Assembly: GCA_964530625.1 (NCBI GenBank) | Contig: CAZHAK010000003.1 | Coordinates: 1-64,000, forward strand | Direction: 5' to 3' | Source of the DNA: JABWCQ01 sp964530625 | Lineage (GTDB): Bacteria; Electryoneota; RPQS01 | DNA: 64,000 nucleotides | Shown here: positions 59,354-64,000 of the stretch, piece by piece | Layout: the number at the start of each line of letters is the position of its first letter | Position numbering within the stretch: the first letter of the stretch is position 1 | Translations under genes and position numbers: made by a program | The notes under the pieces: generated by a model | The model's database searches: none | The model's input: the letters and a program-made list of their open reading frames with translations, nothing else | Told to the model about the DNA's origin: nothing

Positions 59354-59794
59354 TTACTTTGATTTGGAGTATTCCGTCATCCCGTGCCAATCAATCAGGA
59401 CGACCGGCTCGTCTCCGACAACCCAAGCGTCGTGGCCAGGAGGCAACATCGAGACATCGCCAGGCTTGCAGTCAAACTCAGTTCCGTCGTCCATTTTAAC
59501 ATGAAGCACTCCTGAGACGTGATACTGAAAGTGCGGCGCTTCACAACTTTCTGTCTTGGACGCCTCTTTCAGCGAGGTTGACCATTTCCAGCCCGGCTCA
59601 AAGACTGCTCGACCAATGGTTACTCCGTCAACTTCAACGAGTTCGAGTTGCCCTTTGGGGAAGGCGCGAACCTCGCCCGGCTTCGCAAAGCTCTTATGTA
59701 CTGCACTTTTCGAGGCAGGTTCCTCTGCTTTGGACGGCGCGGCAGCGGTCGCGATAAACATACATAAGCATGATACCAAGCACAAAGTTTTCAT
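59354..59794 (-). CDS. Secreted cupin-domain protein
   Basis: About 146 residues. The start at the ATG at 59794 has GGAG 6 bases upstream. Signal peptide MKTLCLVSCLCMFIATAAA. The cupin barrel (about 50-140) contains the APHFQYHVSGVLHVKMDDGTEFDCKPGDVSMLPPGHDAWVV block with typical histidines and the G-D-x-P turn. The ligand is unknown. It is divergent from the HxlR regulator, which probably controls it. Confidence 0.87.
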   Translation of the reverse strand: MKTLCLVSCLCMFIATAAAPSKAEEPASKSAVHKSFAKPGEVRAFPKGQLELVEVDGVTIGRAVFEPGWKWSTSLKEASKTESCEAPHFQYHVSGVLHVKMDDGTEFDCKPGDVSMLPPGHDAWVVGDEPVVLIDWHGMTEYSKSK

Positions 59795-59947
59795 GTTTTC
59801 TCCAATTCCTTTTTTGTTGCGGCTCTGACTTATTGATAGTCGCCCTGCGACCCTAACTCCTGTTTTCAATGTAACGACCGCTTTTCCTAAAAGCAAGACC
59901 TTACAAATTTGTTACATAGTGCCAAAAAGTATACCGGGGCAGGAGCT

Positions 59948-60283
59948 ATGTTTAGAGTTCAGGATCAAGAATTTGATTGCTATATCGAATTTACCCTCAA
60001 GATAATCGGGGGTAAATGGAAAACGCTAATTCTCTGGAATCTTCGGGACGGAACGAAGCGCTTTGGCGAGTTAAAGAAGCTGATGCCCGGATGCACGCAA
60101 AGAATGCTGATTCGTCAACTGCGAGAACTTGAAAGCGACGGAATTGTCAAGCGAGTGGTTTACGCGCAAGTTCCCCCGAAAGTTGACTATTCTCTGACAG
60201 AACGTGGGGAAACTCTGAGACCGATTTTGGAGCTTGCGTGCAACTGGGGTGTTAATCGAGTAAATGAGCTTAATGCAGCCTGA
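59948..60283 (+). CDS. HxlR-family transcriptional regulator
   Basis: A 111-residue winged-helix regulator. The ATG at 59948 has GGAG 6 bases upstream. DCYIEFTLKIIGGKWKTLILWNL, FGELKKLMPGCTQRMLIRQLRELESDGIVKR and the terminal YSLTERGETL are diagnostic. HxlR proteins often sense redox or aldehydes through a conserved N-terminal cysteine, here C11. Divergent from the cupin gene. Confidence 0.92.
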   Translation: MFRVQDQEFDCYIEFTLKIIGGKWKTLILWNLRDGTKRFGELKKLMPGCTQRMLIRQLRELESDGIVKRVVYAQVPPKVDYSLTERGETLRPILELACNWGVNRVNELNAA

Positions 60284-60335
60284 CAGTAGTATGTTGGTGC
60301 GATTCTCATTTTGCGCTTCACTCTGTTGGCTTCTT

Positions 60336-60360
60336 TGAATAGATCCCTGCGGGATGACAA
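60336..60360. repeat. TCCCTGCGGGATGAC-type palindromic fragment
   Basis: AATAGATCCCTGCGGGATGAC matches the elements at 55237 and 59189. It lies in the gap before the first LolA-like gene. Confidence 0.55.
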
Positions 60361-60449
60361 CACGATAGAAACTTTTGATATTAGGGGCAGGTGAAGACAT
60401 CCTTACGAGGACAGGCCTGCCGCCGCGAATAACGTAAGGGGTAAGATTT

Positions 60450-61259
60450 ATGAAATCAGTTTTCGTATCCATTTTGTGTTTGGCGTCACTGGCGTTTGGC
60501 GCTGATCTTGAAGCTTTGCTGAAGGATGCGCGGGCGTATCATGACGGCAAACTGGCCAAGATTGAAGACATGGTGCTGGAATATACGGGCACGTTCATGG
60601 GGCCGGGCGGGGAAGGCGCGGGGATGAAGTCCACGCTCACGCGCAAGGGCGAGAAGTGGCGCATGGAAGCGACGATGAACATGGGCGGCGGTAAGATGAC
60701 GATGAACGGCGAAGAAGTGGACGCGGGCGGCGGCATGGAAACGACCGTGTTGTTCGACGGCAAGGATATGTGGACGTCCACGATGGGGATGAAGATGAAA
60801 ATGCCGCAGGACAAAGCGATGGAGCAAATGTCTTTTACGCAATATTGGAACGAGCCGCCGGCAGGGTCCAGCTTGACCGGTGAAGAGAGTGTCAACGGCC
60901 GCAACTGCTACGTCGTGATCTATCCCGAAAACGACGTGACCGAAGCGCCGTCCAAGATGTGGATTGACAAAGAGTGGTACGTGAACGTGCGTTCGGAATC
61001 ACATTTGAGCGGCAAAGTCATCAAAACGGATTTCAGCGACTTCAAAGCGGTTTCCGACGGTTACATGATTCCGCATAAGGCTGTCGTGTACAGCGGCGAT
61101 CAGAAAACCATGGACGTGACTATCACGAAAGTTGAAGTCAATCAAGGCGTGGAGGAAAGTTTGTTCGACGCGGCTTCACTCGGCGGCAGCGCAATGGATA
61201 TGGATATTGAGAAACTGATGAAGCAAGCCGAAGAGATGCAAAAGCAGTACGGGAAATAG
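60450..61259 (+). CDS. LolA-like outer membrane lipoprotein-sorting protein (paralogue 1)
   Basis: A 269-residue periplasmic protein with a signal peptide ending LAFGA. Beta-rich core: DMVLEYTGTFMG, KGEKWRMEATMNM, TTVLFDGKDMWTST, GRNCYVVIYPEN, SKMWIDKEWYVNVRSES, KTDFSDFKAVSDGYMIPHKAVVY. This is the LolA/LppX-type half-barrel pattern. Such proteins carry lipids or lipoproteins across the periplasm. An AAGGGG ribosome site is present. First of three paralogues followed by a barrel protein. Confidence 0.83.
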   Translation: MKSVFVSILCLASLAFGADLEALLKDARAYHDGKLAKIEDMVLEYTGTFMGPGGEGAGMKSTLTRKGEKWRMEATMNMGGGKMTMNGEEVDAGGGMETTVLFDGKDMWTSTMGMKMKMPQDKAMEQMSFTQYWNEPPAGSSLTGEESVNGRNCYVVIYPENDVTEAPSKMWIDKEWYVNVRSESHLSGKVIKTDFSDFKAVSDGYMIPHKAVVYSGDQKTMDVTITKVEVNQGVEESLFDAASLGGSAMDMDIEKLMKQAEEMQKQYGK

Positions 61260-61280
61260 CCAGCGCAGGCGCTGGACCCA
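61258..61280. repeat. CAGCGC-type palindromic element
   Basis: AGCCAGCGCAGGCGCTGGAC directly after the first LolA-like stop. It parallels the element after the permease gene at 11638. Confidence 0.45.
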
Positions 61281-61333
61281 ATGACGCTGGCGCGTGGCGT
61301 TTTGGATTTTGATGAATTGTTAGCGGAGGGGAT

Positions 61334-62143
61334 ATGAAGTTTTTAGTTTGGATTTGCGCGGTTGCTCTTTGTCATACTACGTTCGCGTATGACATCGCGG
61401 AGTTTGAGCATGACGCAAAGGCACATCATACGCGGCACTTGAAGGGCATGAACGGGCTTGCGCTCGATGTGCGAGGGACGATTACGCAGCCGGATCACGA
61501 CGTTTACACGATTGACGCGACGTATTCTACGCGCGGCAATAAATGGCGTACGGATGCTGTGCTCAAAAATGAAAACGCGGATGAGGGCTTTCCGATTACC
61601 GTGCTCTTTGACGGACAGCAGACGTGGGCGCAAGTTGTCGGGATGAAGCTCAAGATTCGACCAAGCGACGTGGATAACCGGATACGCGGGTACGTCTATT
61701 GGGATGAGCCTGCCGCCGGTTCGCAGATTGTGGGCGAAGAGACGGTTCAGGGTCGTTCGTGCTGGGTGATTTCGACGCCGCTGAAGGAAGAGGACGGTAC
61801 CGACGTCACGATGAAGAGCTGGTACGACAAAGAGTACTTTGTCCTTGTGCAGTCGGAATCTACGCTGGACGCAAAACCCGTCCGCATGGAGTTCTCGGAT
61901 TTTCGCGGCGTGAACGGAACTTACGTCATTCCGCACAAAATGCGGGCGGTGCAGGACGGCGTGCAGATTGTTGATGCGCAAGTTCTGAAGGCGAGTTCGG
62001 GCAGCACTCTTCGCGACGCACTTTTTGACGCTGAATATCTCGACGGCGGAGACTTTCCCGATATGGGCGAATTGATGCGCACCATGCAAATTTTCGGCAA
62101 GGTTTTTACGAACGAAGTTTCCAAGCTCCTGAAGAGCGACTGA
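61334..62143 (+). CDS. LolA-like exported protein (paralogue 2)
   Basis: A 269-residue paralogue of the previous gene. Signal peptide ending TTFAY, then the same order of strands: ALDVRGTITQPDH, RGNKWRTDAVLKNE, TVLFDGQQTWAQV, YWDEPAAGSQIVGEETVQGRSCWV, SWYDKEYFVLVQSES, RMEFSDFRGVNGTYVIPHKM. A GGAGGGG site precedes the ATG. The close match with paralogue 1 shows local gene duplication. Confidence 0.82.
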   Translation: MKFLVWICAVALCHTTFAYDIAEFEHDAKAHHTRHLKGMNGLALDVRGTITQPDHDVYTIDATYSTRGNKWRTDAVLKNENADEGFPITVLFDGQQTWAQVVGMKLKIRPSDVDNRIRGYVYWDEPAAGSQIVGEETVQGRSCWVISTPLKEEDGTDVTMKSWYDKEYFVLVQSESTLDAKPVRMEFSDFRGVNGTYVIPHKMRAVQDGVQIVDAQVLKASSGSTLRDALFDAEYLDGGDFPDMGELMRTMQIFGKVFTNEVSKLLKSD

Positions 62144-62186
62144 TTCGCCGCTGCGGTGGTTTCTTCTCAATGAAGGTGAAACAATC

Positions 62187-62906
62187 GTGATTGCAAGACT
62201 TCTGCTTTGTATTTTCCTTTTGTCCGCGGCGGGACAGTGCGCCGACATGACAAAGGAAGATTCGCTGGTTATCTTCTCGATTCACGACGAGTTTGAGAAG
62301 CTGGTCAGCGACGTCGCTGACATTCGGGCCGTCCGCGAAATGCTCGACGTGAGCAAACGCAAGGAAAAGCGCACGGTGCAGGTCGCTTACGTGCTGGGAA
62401 GTATGGCGCGATTGGAAATTCGCAGCCACGCCACGGAAGGCAGAATGAGAGCTATGATCCTGCACGACGGGAGCAACTCTTGGCTGCTTCTGCCGATATT
62501 GGGCAAACGGCGTGTCAAAGAAGAAGACTTTCTCTTGCAGCCGCTGCGCTGGGTGTCGTGGGCGTTGGTAGATGAACGGGCGCGCGTCGAAGGAACAGAG
62601 AGCATAAACGGACGCGAGTGCTGGAAATTGCGACTGGGCCGCCGCACAGGTTACGCGCATTTGCATCTTTGGATTGATCAGCAAGATCTTAGCGCGATTC
62701 AGGGGCAATCCGTTGATTATAACGGCGACACGCTTTCGTGGAAACATGCGGACTACCGCACCGTTTTTAAGGACTATACATTTCCGTTTCAGACGGACAC
62801 CTATCGAAACGGAGAGCACATCTCCATCGCGAAGATTCTCGAGATGGACGTCAACACGGGTTTGGATCCCGAGTTGTTTAATCTGAGCACAGCTAAACTG
62901 AAGTGA
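62187..62906 (+). CDS. LolA-like exported protein (paralogue 3)
   Basis: A 239-residue protein starting with GTG. Signal peptide ending SAAGQCA. Same fold pattern as its two neighbours but more diverged: TVQVAYVLGSMARLEIR, MILHDGSNSWLLLP, GTESINGRECWKLRL, LHLWIDQQDLSAIQG, WKHADYRTVFKDYTFPFQTDTYR. It ends 7 bases before the barrel gene, so the last two are certainly co-transcribed. Confidence 0.8.
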   Translation: MIARLLLCIFLLSAAGQCADMTKEDSLVIFSIHDEFEKLVSDVADIRAVREMLDVSKRKEKRTVQVAYVLGSMARLEIRSHATEGRMRAMILHDGSNSWLLLPILGKRRVKEEDFLLQPLRWVSWALVDERARVEGTESINGRECWKLRLGRRTGYAHLHLWIDQQDLSAIQGQSVDYNGDTLSWKHADYRTVFKDYTFPFQTDTYRNGEHISIAKILEMDVNTGLDPELFNLSTAKLK

Positions 62907-62913
62907 GTGGGCC

Positions 62914-64000
62914 ATGCTACGTCAATGGGCTGCCATGCTGTTTTGCGGATTGCTGTTCTGGAGCGGCGTCGAATCCGCGAATGGCTATAACCTGCGCCGC
63001 TACACGTTTCCGACCAGCTCCTCGCAGGAAGCATTTATCAACGGCGCGTTCAACCTTTCGGGCGAATCGGAAGACACTACTCAGACGGGTTACAGCTTCA
63101 GCGGCACCGCCACGTACGACATGTTTTATCGCTCGCTGCCGTTCACGTACTTCATAAATTCGCGGGGCAACTTCGCTTTCATGCGCGCGACGCAAGACGA
63201 CGCGGACGGCACGGAAGGCTTCGACGGATTGCTGCGCGTTCGAGGCAACAAGTATTTTACCCGCGAGCACAAATGGTTCGCGTTCGGAGCGTCGAAACTT
63301 GAATATCGTAAACTGCAATCCAGTTCTAAGGCGGACGATCCGTATTGGGACGTCACGGCGGGATTGGGTTACGGACGCTCGATTGACGCGACGGTTTTGA
63401 AACAGGCGATTCGAATTAACCAGGACTTCAAACGGTTCGGCGTCATCAGCAGCGATATTCCTGAAGAATTTTTGCAGCAATTGGCGCGAGTGATTGACCG
63501 GCAATCGGAGTTTCGCAGTCTCTATGGAATTGTCGAGTATCGTAAGTACTGGTACGGGGCGATGGAAGACGTGATCCGCGACGCGGGAGTTTTGATTGAA
63601 GACGGACTCGGCGCGGTCGGATTGATTCGCGTGCAGGAAGTTCTGGCAGAGCCGACGGGGCGCAGATTTCACGGCTGGGAAGTGCGCGGCGGCGGCGGCG
63701 TGGTGTTGTCGGATTTTTCCGGTGAAGCGGGCGATCCGTTAGCGTCGGCGGAGTTTGACTGGGCATTGCCGTACACGATCAATTTGCAGTTCAGCAATAG
63801 TATTTATTCGCGCACTGTGTTTGCCGAGGACCAATCGTGGACGGCTGGCGATATTTTTCAAATCTATTACGAATTGACCAACCGTCTTGATTGGGATAAC
63901 TCGCTGCAAGCGGAGTACAACGTCGCTGAGCCGCTGCCGGATTCGTGGGACGCGACGTTTACGAGCACGTTCATATTTTATCTGGAAAATCAATTGACGT
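62914..64000 (+). CDS. Probable outer-membrane barrel protein (partial)
   Basis: Open at the right edge (362 codons visible). Starts ATGCTACGTCAATGG with a signal peptide (MLRQWAAMLFCGLLFWSGVE, cleavage near SANG). After that come many short, alternating strands rich in Tyr, Phe, Arg and Gly (SGTATYDMFYRSLPFTYF, KYFTREHKWFAFGASKLEYR, VVLSDFSGEAGD). The pattern suits an outer-membrane barrel. It directly follows three LolA-like genes and may receive or export what they carry. Confidence 0.75.
   Translation, partial: MLRQWAAMLFCGLLFWSGVESANGYNLRRYTFPTSSSQEAFINGAFNLSGESEDTTQTGYSFSGTATYDMFYRSLPFTYFINSRGNFAFMRATQDDADGTEGFDGLLRVRGNKYFTREHKWFAFGASKLEYRKLQSSSKADDPYWDVTAGLGYGRSIDATVLKQAIRINQDFKRFGVISSDIPEEFLQQLARVIDRQSEFRSLYGIVEYRKYWYGAMEDVIRDAGVLIEDGLGAVGLIRVQEVLAEPTGRRFHGWEVRGGGGVVLSDFSGEAGDPLASAEFDWALPYTINLQFSNSIYSRTVFAEDQSWTAGDIFQIYYELTNRLDWDNSLQAEYNVAEPLPDSWDATFTSTFIFYLENQLT

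Overview
The window looks like a piece of a Gram-negative bacterial chromosome from the FCB side of the tree (Calditrichota, Zixibacteria, Latescibacterota and similar candidate phyla). I cannot fix the phylum from sequence alone. The evidence is several exported proteins ending in a type IX secretion-like sorting domain with the YPNPFNP signature (at 4.6, 30.4, 32.2, 34.2 and 44.2 kb), many lipoproteins, outer-membrane barrel candidates, an ExbB/ExbD system and LolA-like proteins. No phage, transposase, integrase, rRNA or CRISPR array is visible. One tRNA is present.

Layout. 0-6 kb: a large cysteine-rich repeat protein, a small zinc-finger-like protein with a TTG start, a lipoprotein cyclophilin and a secreted cyanophycinase-like peptidase. 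6-10.3 kb (minus strand): a pyrimidine cluster (pyrF, pyrE) mixed with two zinc-ribbon/RDD membrane proteins, a DUF347 membrane protein and a YycJ-like hydrolase. 10.4-15.2 kb: a metal permease fused to an HMA domain, a divergent alanine racemase homologue flanked by two copies of a GC-rich repeat, and twin repeat lipoproteins. 15.4-20.6 kb: a five-gene ExbB-ExbD-TonB-like-TPR-barrel operon behind a near-consensus promoter. 20.7-24.9 kb: a complete oxidative pentose phosphate operon (gnd-zwf-opcA-pgl). 25.1-30.3 kb: two membrane glycosyltransferases and a TPR membrane protein. 30.4-36 kb: three sorted secreted proteins. 36-43 kb: thiolase, then a tight methyltransferase-patatin-lipoprotein-outer membrane operon, then an M29 aminopeptidase. 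43-48.6 kb is accessory: a NucS-like/McrB-associated nuclease, a frameshifted beta-helix protein coupled to a cysteine-rich protein, and an AT-rich lipoprotein/membrane-protein pair. 48.7-52 kb: lemA-htpX and a four-gene ArsR operon. 52-55.5 kb: a UppS-like gene, a FAS1 protein, two tiny membrane proteins and a dense field of palindromic repeats. 55.5-59 kb: tRNA-Arg(ACG), tadA, a QW-repeat protein and tyrS. 59.3-64 kb: a cupin/HxlR pair and an exported cluster of three LolA-like paralogues plus a barrel protein that runs off the window.

The strongest leads are the five-gene energised trans-envelope operon; a palindromic repeat inserted in frame inside a methyltransferase gene; another repeat that supplies the stop codon of the racemase homologue; the adjacency of tRNA-Arg(ACG) to tadA, its own A-to-I editing enzyme; a sorted beta-helix gene with two compensating frameshifts; and the triple LolA-like cluster. 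Function calls rest on motifs read by eye. No database search was run.
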